A stretch of 64,000 nucleotides of DNA from JALORV01 sp963791235 (GTDB taxonomy: Bacteria > Pseudomonadota > Gammaproteobacteria > Burkholderiales > Burkholderiaceae_F): contig CAWBRW010000030.1 of assembly GCA_963791235.1 (NCBI GenBank), forward strand, positions 1 through 64,000, written 5' to 3'. Below, in pieces: positions 21,610 through 31,479 of the stretch (its first letter is position 1; the number at the start of each line of letters is the position of its first letter). The notes under the pieces are model-generated. The model saw only the letters and a list, made by a program, of their open reading frames with translations, ran no database searches and was not told the origin of the DNA. The position numbers were made by a program, and so were the translations under genes.

Positions 21610-22002
21610 ATGACCGAGGCGATCGTGCTGGGTTTCGACTTCGGTGAGCGCCGCACCGGCGTGGCCATCGCCAACACGCTGACCCGCTCCGCGCGGCCGC
21701 TGAAGTCCATCGAGTCGACCACCAACGAAGCGCGCTGGGTGGCGATCCAGGCGCTGGTCGAGGAGTGGCAGCCGTCTGCCTTCGTCGTCGGCATCCCGCG
21801 GCACCCGGACGGCACGCCACACGCGATGACGGCGCGCTGCGAGCGCTTCGCGCGCCAGCTTGAAGGCCGGTATGCGCGGCCGGTGGCGCGCATCGACGAG
21901 CGCTACAGCTCCGCGGTGTCCGCGGCGGCGGACGATATCGACGCCGAGGCTGCGGCCGTCATCCTGCGGCAATGGCTCGAGCAGGGGGGCTCCGATGCTT
22001 GA
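21610..22002 (+). CDS. ruvX: Holliday junction resolvase-like protein RuvX/YqgF
   Basis: The product is 130 residues with an RNase H-like fold: VLGFDFGERRTGVAIAN carries the first catalytic Asp, VVGIPRHPDGTPH follows, and RIDERYSSAVSAA near the end carries further acidic residues. The family is implicated in 16S rRNA 5' maturation and was earlier proposed as a resolvase. The start at 21610 gives the canonical N-terminus. Its stop overlaps the start of pyrR by 8 bases, so translation is probably coupled. The frame continues upstream through yqgE only because of the sequencing shifts there. Confidence 0.93.
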   Translation: MTEAIVLGFDFGERRTGVAIANTLTRSARPLKSIESTTNEARWVAIQALVEEWQPSAFVVGIPRHPDGTPHAMTARCERFARQLEGRYARPVARIDERYSSAVSAAADDIDAEAAAVILRQWLEQGGSDA

Positions 22003-22501
22003 ACTCGACGCCGAAGTGCTTTACCGCACGCTGGCCGCCCGCGCCCGGGAGACTTTCGCCGGGGCTGCGCTGAAGCTGGTCGGGGTGCACACCGGCGGCG
22101 TCTGGCTGGCGGAACGCTTGCGGCAGGACCTGCATATCGACACGCCGGTCGGCATCCTCGATGTCTCGTTCTACCGCGACGACTTTTCGCGCAGCGGGCT
22201 GAAGCCGGACGTGCGGCCGTCGCAGATCAGCTTCGATGTCGCCGGCAGCCACATCCTGCTGGTGGACGACGTGCTGAGCACGGGCCGCACGGTGCGCGCG
22301 GCGATGAACGAGATCTTCGACTACGGCCGGCCGGCGCGGATCGATCTCGCGGTGCTGGTCGACCGCGGCGGGCGCGAACTGCCGATCGCCGCCACCGTGG
22401 TCGGCGCCACGCTCGAGGTTCCGGCCGACGTCACCGTCGTGCTGACCCGCGACGATGACCAGAGACTGCACCTGACGATGGAGAACCGCGGTGGCGAGTA
22501 A
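21995..22501 (+). CDS. pyrR: PyrR-type uracil phosphoribosyltransferase/regulator
   Basis: A 168-residue type I phosphoribosyltransferase with the PRPP loop HILLVDDVLSTGRTVRAAM. It contains VSFYRDDFSRSGLKP and DLAVLVDRGGRELPIAA, as in PyrR. PyrR converts uracil and PRPP to UMP and, in some bacteria, binds pyr mRNA to control attenuation. I see no obvious PyrR-binding hairpin ahead of it here. Its role as an RNA regulator in this organism is therefore not shown. Overlaps with ruvX (8 bases) and pyrB (11 bases) indicate one transcript. Confidence 0.92.
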   Translation: MLELDAEVLYRTLAARARETFAGAALKLVGVHTGGVWLAERLRQDLHIDTPVGILDVSFYRDDFSRSGLKPDVRPSQISFDVAGSHILLVDDVLSTGRTVRAAMNEIFDYGRPARIDLAVLVDRGGRELPIAATVVGATLEVPADVTVVLTRDDDQRLHLTMENRGGE

Positions 22502-23462
22502 CCCCCAGTTGAACCGCCACGGCGAACTGCATCACCTGCTGTCGATCGACGGACTGCCGCGGCCGATCCTCGAGCGCGTGCTGATGACGGCCGACAGTTT
22601 CATCAACATCGCCGAGCGCGAAGTGAAGAACGTGCCGCTGCTGCGTGGCAAGAGCGTGTTCAACCTGTTCTTCGAGAACAGCACGCGCACCCGCACGACC
22701 TTCGAGATCGCGGCGCGGCGCCTGTCGGCCGATGTCTTCAACCTCGACATCATGCGTTCCAGCACCGCCAAGGGCGAGTCGCTGCTCGACACGATCGACA
22801 ACCTGACGGCGATGCAGGCCGACATGTTCGTCGTGCGCCACGCCACCAGCGGCGCGCCGTACCTGATCGCCAAGCATGCGTCGGCAAGCGCGCCGCACGT
22901 CCATGTGATCAACGCCGGCGACGGGCGCCATGCGCATCCGACGCAGGGCCTGCTCGACATGTACACGATCCGCCACTACAAGAAGGACTTCAGCAACCTG
23001 ACGGTGGCGATCGTCGGCGACATCCTGCACTCGCGGGTCGCGCGGTCGGACATTCACGCGTTGACGACGCTCGGTGTTCCCGAAGTGCGCGCGGTCGGGC
23101 CGCTGACGCTGCTGCCGGCGGGGCTGGAGCAGATGGGCGTGCGCGTCTGCACCAAGCTTGACGACGGCATCCGCGGCGCGGACGTCATCATCATGCTGCG
23201 GCTGCAGAACGAGCGCATGCGTGGCGCGCTGCTGCCGAGCGCGCAGGAGTACTTCGCGCACTACGGCCTGACGCCGGAGCGGCTGGCACATGCGAAGCCC
23301 GATGCGATCGTCATGCATCCGGGGCCGATGAACCGCGGTGTCGAGATCGACTCGCGCGTGGCCGACGGCACGGCCGCCGTCATCCTGCCGCAGGTGACCT
23401 TCGGCATTGCAGTGCGGATGGCGGTCATGTCGATCGTCGCGTCGTCGGCGAGGATGCAATGA
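22491..23462 (+). CDS. pyrB: Aspartate carbamoyltransferase catalytic subunit
   Basis: A 323-residue enzyme making carbamoyl-aspartate from carbamoyl phosphate and aspartate, the first committed step of pyrimidine synthesis. The carbamoyl-phosphate site FFENSTRTRTTFE is intact, as are GDGRHAHPTQGLLDM and MHPGPMNRGVEI. The start is GTG at 22491, inside the end of pyrR. A DHOase-like gene follows after 68 bases. In several proteobacteria this PyrB class needs such a partner to assemble, so the pair probably forms one complex. Confidence 0.94.
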   Translation: MASNPQLNRHGELHHLLSIDGLPRPILERVLMTADSFINIAEREVKNVPLLRGKSVFNLFFENSTRTRTTFEIAARRLSADVFNLDIMRSSTAKGESLLDTIDNLTAMQADMFVVRHATSGAPYLIAKHASASAPHVHVINAGDGRHAHPTQGLLDMYTIRHYKKDFSNLTVAIVGDILHSRVARSDIHALTTLGVPEVRAVGPLTLLPAGLEQMGVRVCTKLDDGIRGADVIIMLRLQNERMRGALLPSAQEYFAHYGLTPERLAHAKPDAIVMHPGPMNRGVEIDSRVADGTAAVILPQVTFGIAVRMAVMSIVASSARMQ

Positions 23463-23473
23463 GCGCCGGGGCC

Positions 23474-23526
23474 GCTCCAAGGCGCTCGCTCCCCCGGGGG
23501 GACCGGCGCACAGCGCCGCAGGGGGC
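23474..23526. repeat. GC-rich palindromic spacer between pyrB and pyrC'
   Basis: This short intergenic stretch has a CCCCCGGGGG palindrome (23491-23500) and a hairpin CGGCGC-ACA-GCGCCG (23504-23518). It resembles the GC-rich intergenic palindromes scattered through many Burkholderiales genomes. It might also attenuate the transcript between pyrB and its partner gene. No second copy was noticed in this window. Confidence 0.4.
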
Positions 23527-23530
23527 ACGC

Positions 23531-24803
23531 ATGAACGTCGAGATCGTGAACGGCCGCATCGTCGACCCGGCGTCGGGGCACGACGGGCCGGGCGGGCTTT
23601 ACATCGCCAACGGCCGCATTGCCGGCATCGGCAAGGCGCCGGACGGGTTCCGCGCCGATCGGACGCTCGATGCGCGAGGGGCAGTGGTTGCGCCCGGCCT
23701 GGTCGACCTGTGTGCACGGCTGCGCGAGCCCGGCTCGGAGGGCGCGCTGAAGGTGGAGATGCGCGCGGCGCTGGCCGGCGGTGTGACCGGTGTGGTCTGC
23801 CCACCGGATACCGATCCGCCGCTCGACGAGCCGGGGCTGGTGCGCATGCTGCGGCAGCGCTCGCGCGAGTCGGCCGGGGCCCGCACCTATCCGCTCGGCG
23901 CGCTGACGGTGCAACTGCAGGGCGAGGTGCTGGCGGAGATCCAGACGCTGGCGGAAACCGGATGCGTCGCCTTCATGCAGACCGCGCAGCCTGCCGCACG
24001 ACAACAGCGTCATGCTGCAGGCGATGCGCTACGCGCGCACGTTCGACCTGCCGTTGTGGCTGCGTCCGGTCGAGGACACGCTCGCAGGTTCCGGCGTGGC
24101 CGCCGCGGGCCCGGTCGCGGGCCGCCTCGGGCTGCCGTCGATTCCGGTGGTGGCCGAGACGGTCGCACTGCACACGATCTTCGAACTGCAGCGGGCCAGC
24201 GGCGCACGGGTTCACATCTGCCGCCTGTCGTCGGCCGCTGGCGTCGAGCTGGTGCGTCAGGCGAAGCGGGAAGGTCTGCCGGTCACGGCGGATGTCGGCA
24301 TCCATCACGTGCACCTGATCGATGTCGACATCGGCTACTTCGATCCGAACTTCCGGCTCGATCCGCCCTTGCGCTCGCAGCGCGATCGCGAGGCGATCGT
24401 CGCCGGACTGGCCGACGGGACGATCGATGCGATCTGCTCCGACCACGCGCCGCTCAGCGTCGAAGAAAAGCTGCTGCCGTTCGGCGAAGCGGAGCCCGGT
24501 GCGACCGCGCTCGAAACGCTGCTGCCGCTGACGTTGAAGTGGGCGACCGAGAACGGGATCGCGATGACGGCCGCCCTGGCCAAGGTCACGAGCCGTGCGG
24601 CCGAGATCCTCGGTGAAGACACCGGCCGTCTTGCGCTCGGTGCCAAGGCTGACGTCGTCGTGTTCGATCCGGAGGCGCACTGGCGCGTGACGCCGGAGAA
24701 TCTGCGCAGCGCCGGCAAGTGCACGCCGTACGCGGGCTACGAGCTGCAGGGCCGCGCGCGCTACACGCTGGTCGGCGGCGACATCCGCTACGAGGCGGTC
24801 TAG
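23531..24803 (+). CDS. pyrX: Dihydroorotase-like protein PyrC' (PyrX), metal motif lost (one frame change)
   Basis: An amidohydrolase-fold DHOase homologue of about 424 residues directly after pyrB. In active enzymes the first metal site reads D-L-H-x-H-x-R-E-P-G; here it reads GLVDLCARLREPG, so both histidines are gone. Later ligand regions are partly kept (VTADVGIHHVHL, AICSDHAPLSVEEK). This is the pattern of the non-catalytic PyrC' that props up the PyrB dodecamer in pseudomonads; the true DHOase would be elsewhere. One frame change lies near 23990-23995 (before LPHDNSVMLQAMRYARTF). The start is ATG 23531 (MNVEIVNGRIVDPASG). The stop is two bases before the plsC start codon. Confidence 0.88.
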
Positions 24804-24805
24804 AA

Positions 24806-25624
24806 GTGCGGTACCTGATCGCGCCGCTGCGCGCGGTGCTGCTGGTGCCGCACATCCTGATCGGACATAGGCATCGCGTTCGTGGCGTTTCCGCTGAGCA
24901 GGACGCAGGCGACGCGCAATCGCATCAATCACTGGTGGTCGCGCTGGGTGCTGCGCCTTTGCGGCGTGCGCCTGCGCGTCAGCGGCCAGCCGCTCAGCGA
25001 CGAACTCGTCAGCACCGGCATCACGCCCGGCAGCAACGGGCGGCTGCTGCTCTCGAACCACGTCTCCTGGATCGACATCTTTTCGATCAACGCGGCGATG
25101 CCGTGCCGCTTCGTGGCGAAGGCCGAGATCGTGCGCTGGCCCATCATCGGCGGCATGGTGGGGCACTCCGGCACGCTCTTCATCGAGCGCGGGCAAGCGG
25201 CGCGCCGTCGCGACGGTCAACGAGGCGGTGCAGGGCCACCTGCGAGCCGGGGAGAGCATCGGCGTGTTTCCCGAGGGCACGACGACGCGGGGCGACCGCC
25301 TGCTGCCGTTCCATTCGAACCTGCTGGCGCCGGCGCTCGAGGTCGGTTGCCCCGTCTGGCCGGTCGGCCTGCGCTACACCCAGCGCGGCAGGTTCAGCGA
25401 CGCCGCCGCGTTCGTCGGCGATATGGGTTTCGTTACATCGCTCGCCAACGTGCTGGTCGCGGACGATCTTGAGATCGAGGTGACGTTCCTTCCCGCGCTG
25501 GACGCTGCGGCGTACGAGAACCGACACACCCTGGCTCGCGCGGCGCATGCAGCGCTGTCGGAGCACTTCGGGCTGGTCGAAGTGCCGGAGCGCGCGGAGG
25601 CGCCGGATAACGGCGCCGAACTAG
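24806..25624 (+). CDS. plsC: 1-acyl-sn-glycerol-3-phosphate acyltransferase (frame changes, end uncertain)
   Basis: Transfers an acyl chain to lysophosphatidate at the inner membrane. It has the acyltransferase block LLLSNHVSWIDIFSI (NHx4D) and FPEGTTTRGDRLLPFHSN. The start is GTG 24806 (VRYLIAPLRAVLLVPHIL), a hydrophobic N-terminus. Frame changes lie near 24866 and near 25195 (after LFIERG). Family similarity stops near 25570. As read, the frame then stays open to 25866, antisense to the end of apaH, which is implausible. Stops in the other frames at 25608 and 25622 suggest the true end is near 25610-25624. The end given here is an inference. Confidence 0.83.
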
Positions 25625-26443
25625 TCGCCACCAGGAGCCTGCGACTGCGGGCAGTCGACCTGGAACAGAGCGCCGTCGTCGAGTCGCAACGCGCTGAGCT
25701 TGCCGCCCCAGACGCAGCCGGTATCGAGGCCGATGACGTTCGAGCGGCGCACCAGCCCCTCGGTCGACCAGTGGCCGAAGACGATCGGCGATTCGCGCGT
25801 CGCGCGATTCGGGATGGTCGAACCAGGGCATCGTTCCCTTGGGCGCCTTGGCAGCGCTGTCCTTGAACTTGAGGTGCATCCGCCCGTCGGCATCGACGAC
25901 GCGCAGCCGCGTCAGCGCGTTGACGATGAAGCGCAGGCGATCGTCGCCGCGCAGCGCGTCATCCCACAGATCGGGCTGGTTGCCATACATCCGGCGCAGG
26001 AAATCGCGATAGTCGTCGCGCAGAAGGCGACGGTGAACCTCCTCGCCGTACTCGAGTGTCTGCGCCACCGTCCACTGCGGTGGCACCCCGGCGTGGACGA
26101 AGAGGTGCCCCAGTTCCGCATGGGCGAGCGGCAGGGTACGCAGCCAGTCGATCAGCCGACGGCGATCCGGCGCGTCGAGGATTTCCTGCAGCGTGTCGGA
26201 GTCGTGCTGCGGACGGGTGCCCGCATCGACCGCCAGCAGGTGCAGGTCGTGATTGCCGAGCAGAGCCACGGCCTGGCCGGCTTCGACCCGACGCCGCACC
26301 TCACGCAGTGTCGCGAGCGACTGGGGGCCGCGATTGACGATATCGCCGACGAAGATCAGCCGGCGCGGATCCGGCAGTCGCGCCAGCAGCGCTTCAAGAC
26401 TCGCGAGGCAACCCTGCAGGTCGCCGATGACATAGGTGCTCAT
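25621..26443 (-). CDS. apaH: Symmetrical bis(5'-nucleosyl)-tetraphosphatase ApaH (one frame change)
   Basis: Hydrolyses Ap4A to two ADP. The metallophosphatase motifs are complete: YVIGDLQGCLAS, FVGDIVNRGPQS, LLGNHDLHLLAV and FVHAGVPPQW. Past a frame change near 25800, the family C-terminus continues in another frame (VFGHWSTEGLVRR, NVIGLDTGCVWGGKLSALRL) to a stop at 25621. The start is ATG 26443 (MSTYVIGDLQG); the longer open frame back to 26674 overlaps galU and is rejected. It is about 270 residues and convergent with plsC. Confidence 0.92.
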
Positions 26444-26492
26444 GGCTGTGATCGTAGCGGCTGTGTCGGATCCGTTTGTTAGCATCGGTCTG

Positions 26493-27329
26493 ATGAAGCC
26501 TGTACGCAAAGCCGTTTTTCCAGTCGCCGGACTCGGCACCCGCTTTCTTCCCGCCACCAAGGCGATGCCGAAGGAGATGCTGCCGATCGTCGACAAGCCG
26601 CTGATCCAGTATGCGGTCGAAGAGGCGGCCGCCGCCGGCATCACGCAGATGATCTTCATCACCGGGCGGCACAAGCGCTCGATCGAGGATCACTTCGACC
26701 GCGCCCCCGAACTGGAAGCGGAACTGGCGGCCAAGGGGAAGAATGATCTCCTCGAAATCGTGCGCAACATCTCGCCGGATCCGGAGACTTTCATCTTTAT
26801 TCGCCAGCCCGAGCCCCTGGGCCTGGGCCACGCGGTGCTGTGCGCTGAGCCGGTCATCGATGACGAACCATTTGTGGTGATCCTCGCCGATGACCTGATC
26901 GATGCCGAGGTGTCGGTGATCAGGCAGCTGTGCGACGCACGGGCGAAGCTCGACGGCGGCAGCGTCCTCGCCGTCGAGGATGTGCCGCGCAGCGAGACAA
27001 GCAAATACGGGATCGTCAGCAGCACGCCGCTCGATGACCGCACTTCGCGCATGTTGCACATCGTCGAAAAACCGGCGCCGGAGCAGGCGCCGTCGACGCT
27101 CGCGGTGCTCGGCCGCTACGTCCTGGAACCCGACGTGTTCGCCCACCTGCGGACGATCCCGCGCGGTACCGGCGGAGAAATCCAGCTCACCGACGCGATC
27201 GCGCGGATGGTGCCGGACGGTCGCACCTACGCCTACCGCTATCGCGGCCAGCGCTTCGACTGCGGCTCGAAGGAGGGCTTCCTGGCGGCCACGATGCACT
27301 ACGCGCGGAAGGCCGGTTACTTGATCTGA
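26493..27329 (+). CDS. galU: UTP-glucose-1-phosphate uridylyltransferase
   Basis: The product is 278 residues. It makes UDP-glucose, the precursor for LPS and capsule sugars and the substrate class for GalE. The nucleotidyltransferase signature FPVAGLGTRFLPATKAMPKE is followed by PLGLGHAVLCA, VILADDLIDAE and the lysine in FDCGSKEGFLAA. The start is set at ATG 26493 (MKPVRKAVFPVAG); the frame is open 19 codons further, overlapping apaH. It is divergent from apaH and its stop is three bases from the end of the WecA-like gene. Confidence 0.96.
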   Translation: MKPVRKAVFPVAGLGTRFLPATKAMPKEMLPIVDKPLIQYAVEEAAAAGITQMIFITGRHKRSIEDHFDRAPELEAELAAKGKNDLLEIVRNISPDPETFIFIRQPEPLGLGHAVLCAEPVIDDEPFVVILADDLIDAEVSVIRQLCDARAKLDGGSVLAVEDVPRSETSKYGIVSSTPLDDRTSRMLHIVEKPAPEQAPSTLAVLGRYVLEPDVFAHLRTIPRGTGGEIQLTDAIARMVPDGRTYAYRYRGQRFDCGSKEGFLAATMHYARKAGYLI

Positions 27330-27332
27330 GAG

Positions 27333-28425
27333 TCAGTCCCGCTCATATTCGTCGGCCGCGGCAGCGCGGGCGCGCAGCCGATACAGCCGGAACGGCATGA
27401 AGAACAGCGCGAAGTAGATCGCGCAGATCGCCAGGTAGGACCAGAAGATCCAGCGGTCGGCAACGCCGGATCGCCACATCGCCGTGCCGATCCCCGCGAG
27501 CAGGAGATTGACGCCGAGGAGCAGAGCCAGCGCCTGCCACGGGCCATAGCCACGCCGCAGCAGCATGTGGTGGATGTGGTCGCGGTCCGGTGCCATCGGA
27601 CTGCGGCGACGTGCCAGTCGCCGCACCGTCACGGTAAAGACGTCCATCAGCACGATGCCGAGCACCCACAGCATCACGGGCGGCGGGACCGCTTCGCCAG
27701 GCCGCTGCGTCACTGCAACCGCGAACCAGGCGACGGCAAAGCCGAGCACCATGCTGCCCGCGTCGCCCATGAAGGTGCGATGACGGCCGCGCAGCGGCCA
27801 TGGCAGGTTGAAGAACAGGAAACCCGCCAGCGCGCCTGCCAGCACAATGAGTATCTTCGCGCTGTTGGCATCGCCGATCGTCCAGGCGAAGGCCGTCAGC
27901 ACCAGCAGGATGCCAAACACCAGGCTGCCCGCGAGGCCGTCGAGTCCGTCCAGCATGTTGATCGCGTTGACGACGGCCAGCGTGGCCAGCACCGTCAGCG
28001 GGATCGCCCAGTGGCGCGTGTTGATGCGGTTGGTGCCGAACAGGTCGCCGAGGTTGACGAGGAAGTTCTCGCCCCAGGATGTCATCAGCAGGGCGGCAAT
28101 CACCTGCAGCAGGAGCTTGGTGCCGGCGGACACCTCGCCGAGGTCGTCCATCAGGCCGACCAGCGCCAGCAGCAGCACGCCGGCGAAGAACGCGCTGTAT
28201 TGCGCGAACGCCGAGAAGGAAAACGCCAGCGCGAGGATCAGGCCGGCCGTGATGGCGATGCCGCCGGTCAGCGGCACCGGCACGGCATGGCGCTTGCGCC
28301 CGCCGGGGTGATCGACCAGGCCCCAGCGCTCGGCGGGCCGGCGCAGCATCAGGATCAGCAGGCCGGCGATAGAATGCGCCGGCGGCGGCCTGGGCCAGAT
28401 AGGTGAGCGGCATCGCTGTCGGCAT
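27333..28425 (-). CDS. WecA/MraY-family sugar-phosphate transferase (one frame change)
   Basis: A polytopic enzyme of about 364 residues that would load the first sugar phosphate onto undecaprenyl phosphate and so begin the polysaccharide. Family landmarks are LVGLMDDLGEVSAGTK, NAINMLDGLDGLAGS, FMGDAGSMVLGF and DRDHIHHMLLRRG, with around ten hydrophobic segments. Its N-terminus (MPTAMPLTYLAQAAAGA, from ATG 28425) lies in another frame, with the shift near 28377. Without the repair the frame starts at 28349. It lies at the end of the large minus-strand cluster. The sugar donor (UDP-GlcNAc, UDP-QuiNAc or other) cannot be told. Confidence 0.9.
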
Positions 28426-28457
28426 GGCCGCGATTATCCGCGAAGCCGGGGCGGCGA

Positions 28458-29591
28458 TCAGGATCCGGGGACGAGCTGCCGGTAGATCGCGACGGTCTTG
28501 TCCACCATCTGCTGCACCGAGAACGCCTCGGTCGACACGCTGCCGCCCGGCCGCGCCGAGCCGGGCGCGCAGGGCCGCGTCGCCCAGCAGGCGGTTCAGC
28601 GCCCCGGCCAGTGCGTCGACGTTGCCCGGTTCCACCAGCAGGCCAGTGACCTCGTGCAGCGTGACGTACTCGACGCCGGTGCCGAGTCGCGTCGCTACCA
28701 CCGGCTTGCCGCAGTGCATGGCTTCCAGCTGGACCAGGCCGAACTGCTCGGCGCGCTCGGTCGATGGCATGCAGAAGACGTCGCAGGCCTCGTAGTACGC
28801 CACCAGTTCCTCGTCGGGGATGAAACCGAGAAAGCGCACGCGCTCTGCCACGCCGGTCGTCGCGCGCCTGCTGGCGCAGGCTTTCCGTCAACGGTCCGCG
28901 CCCGCCGATCCAGAGATCCGCGTCAACGCTGCGCAGCGCGCGGATCAGCACGTCGAAGCCCTTGTAGTAGACGTGGCGCCCCACCGTGAAGATCACCGGC
29001 CGCGTGCGCGGCTGCGCGTCGAGTTCGGCCCGGCGCTCGTCGCGCCGCGTCGTTCCAGCCGAAGGCTCCGGCGTCGAACCCGTACGGAATGACCTCACGC
29101 AGTTGCCCAGGCTTGCCCGGCGCCATCTGCTGCGACGAACTGAAGTGCTGCGGCGTCGCGCCGATGATCGCGTCGGCATCGCGCACGAACGCATCGAGGA
29201 AGGGTCGATACAGCGCGAGCGCAGTCCGCTGCTTGATGATGTCGCTGTGCCAGGAGATCACCCGCTTGACCGAGCGCGGCAACGCCATCGCGGTGAACTG
29301 CCCGAGGGGATCGGGAAAGTGCAGATGAACGATGTCGAAGCGATGCTCGCGATGCAGTCGTCGCGCGAGCAGCGGCATCGACGGCGCGAGCGCGACACTT
29401 GCGACGATTCCGTGACTGGCCGCGCGGACGGTCAGGTAGCGGTAGTTGCGATGCTGGTCGGTGCGCGGCACATCGTTCGCCACCAGGTTGATCGCCTCGA
29501 TGTCCGCCGGCAGCCCACCCAGTAGAGCGCGCACATACCGTTCAATGCCGCCGACGTCGCCGTCGAACTTGCCGAGGTGCAGGACCTTCAC
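28458..29591 (-). CDS. GT4-family glycosyltransferase (frame changes)
   Basis: A GT-B glycosyltransferase of about 377 residues, pieced together from three frames. The N-terminal half reads VKVLHLGKFDGDVGGIERYV and FDIVHLHFPDPLGQFTAM. The donor half reads IFTVGRHVYYKGFDVLIRAL, VRFLGFIPDEELVAYYEACD and the E-x7-E region EQFGLVQLEAMHCGKPVVAT. Shifts lie near 29045, 28857 and 28530; past the last, VQQMVDKTVAIYRQLVPGS ends at 28458. The start is GTG 29591, overlapping the stop of the upstream transferase (GTGA). It is a cytoplasmic membrane-face enzyme and adds one sugar of the repeat unit or core; donor unknown. Confidence 0.88.
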
Positions 29592-30746
29592 GAGTTGGCA
29601 AGGACCTTTCGGTAGACGGCCAGATGTTTCCTGCGCGCAGCGCTCCCACGAGAACTCGGATGCCCGCTGGCGACATAACTCGGCGCGCTGCTGCCAGTGC
29701 GCCGGGTCGTCCGCCAGTCGCTGCAAAAGCGCGGTCAGTCCTTCGGCGTCCGTTGGCTCGACCATTTCGCCAGCGTCGCCTACCACTTCGGGCAGTGTCG
29801 CGCGATTCGACACGATCACGGGCGTACCGCAGGCCATCGCTTCCAGCGGCGGAAGCCCGAAGCCTTCGTACAGCGAGGGATACACCAGCACCATCGCGCC
29901 GGCATACAGGGCGGCCAGGTCTGAATCGCTCGTGAACCCCAGCGGCCGCACCTGACCGGCTTCTACCAACGGGCTCATCGTTGACTCGAGTTTCGACGTC
30001 AACCAGCCTTTCATCCCGACGAGTACCAAGCGGATGCCTTTCGCGAAAGGCCCTGGGCAACTGCGCATAAGTGCGAATGACGAGTTCGAGGTTCTTCCGC
30101 GGCTCGAGGGTTCCTACACAGAGGATGAACGACCTGTAGGAAAGGTTTCGCGCTGTCAGTACTTCCCTGCACTCTTCCTCGTCGCGGGGACGGAAGATCT
30201 GTGCGGGCGCCGAGTGGCACGGCAGTGATCCGGTCCGGCGATACGCCGAACTCGGCGATGATTTCGTTACGTGTATACGCCGCGTCCGTGATCACATGGT
30301 TCGCCCGCGCCAGGGAGCGCGGGAAAAGCCGATTCATGATCTTCACTCGCTCCGACGGATGCGTCTCCGGAAACCGGATCCAGGACAGGTCGTGCGCCGT
30401 GATGACGGTCGGACCGGGGAATCGATGCGAGAGAAAGTTCGGCTCGTGGTAGAGCTGCAGCTTCAGTCGGCGTGCCCCCTGCGTGAACTTCATCTGCTGC
30501 AGCGCGCGGCTCACCACGTAGGGATGCGGCACGATCTTCTTGATGAATTCCTTGAACTTTGTGATGTTGCGGATCGGCTCGGTCCTGATCTCCCGGCTCC
30601 ACGTGAAAAGGTAGAAGATGGATAGATCGACCTCTCCCGGATGCGATCAGGGCCTCGGCAAGATTCTTCGTGTACTGACCGATTCCCGTCAGCGGCGAGA
30701 GCAGGGCGGAGCCGTTCATGCCGACCCGCAGTGGCGGGCTGTTCAC
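29588..30746 (-). CDS. GT4-family glycosyltransferase (frame changes)
   Basis: A mannosyltransferase-like GT-B protein of about 386 residues. It starts MNSPPLRVGMNGSALLSPLT followed by GIGQYTKNLAEAL, typical of the group whose acceptor loop has a Gly-rich turn. Further blocks are YHEPNFLSHRFPGPTVITAH, ANHVITDAAYTRNEII, LVLVGMKGWLTSKLE, PLGFTSDSDLAALYAGAMVL and YEGFGLPPLEAMACGTPVI. At least four frame changes occur (near 30560, 30200, 30040, 29625). Past the last, TLAVYRKVLANS ends at 29588, overlapping the next GTG start. Its ATG overlaps the stop of the upstream methyltransferase (ATGA). Donor sugar unknown, perhaps GDP-linked given the locus. Confidence 0.87.
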
Positions 30747-31479
30747 TTTGTGATCACGCAGAGTCCCCCGGTTTGCAGCTTCCTATCGCGCAGCAGACGA
30801 GCCAGAGTGATCGGGCGTCTCCACCAGGGCCGGCGATTGCGCTCGGTCGTAATGAGGTTGAGACCGTATGCGGCAATAATCGCGAGCGTCGGATCGGGCA
30901 GGAACTCGAAACTTCGAGTAGCCGATCTCGTGGCACAGGTCGCGGATGTGGCGGGCGGCATGTCCTCTCGGTCACGCCGTAGAGTTCCATGGCCCGGATC
31001 GAGTCCGGGCTCTGCGAGTGCCCGGCACCAGGCTCGTGCGTGATCAGCACGCCCCCCGGGCGCAGCGCGCGATACACGCCTGCAGCGCCGCACGCTCGTC
31101 GACGGCGTGGTGCAGCGAGTCGTAGAAAACGGCGCAGTCGAACGGCCCTTCGGAATTCATCGATTCGTAGTCGGAGACGATGAAGTCGAGGTTTCTTGCT
31201 TCGTAGCGTGCCCGGTTGCGCTCGGCGTACTGGATCATTTCAGGCGCGATGTCCTGCCCGGTGACGCGATAGCCGCGTCGCGCGAAGAATGCGCTGGTCC
31301 AGCCGGTGCCGCAGCCGAGGTCGAGCAGGCGCGCGGGTGGCGAGGGCAGCAGCGCCATGATGACGCCCAGATCGACCAGGTTCTTGGAGCAGGTGAAGTG
31401 CGAGAACGGCTTGTCGTAAGGCGGCCAGCGCGCCTTCCTCGCCGAGGTTCTGCATGTAGTCGATTTCGCCCTGCTTCAC
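30743..31479 (-). CDS. Class I SAM-dependent methyltransferase (frame changes)
   Basis: About 245 residues. It starts MKQGEIDYMQNLGEEGAL. The SAM-binding motif I is LLDLGCGTGWTSAFFARRGY, followed by YRVTGQDIAPEMI and DCAVFYDSLHHAVDE. The C-terminal part is spread over other frames (ITHEPGAGHSQSPDS, AMELYGVTER, KLQTGGLCVITK) with shifts near 31410, 31075, 30985 and 30920. The start overlaps the stop of the FkbM-like gene upstream (ATGA), and the stop overlaps the start of the next transferase. It probably methylates a sugar of the polysaccharide; the target is inferred only from context. Confidence 0.8.
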
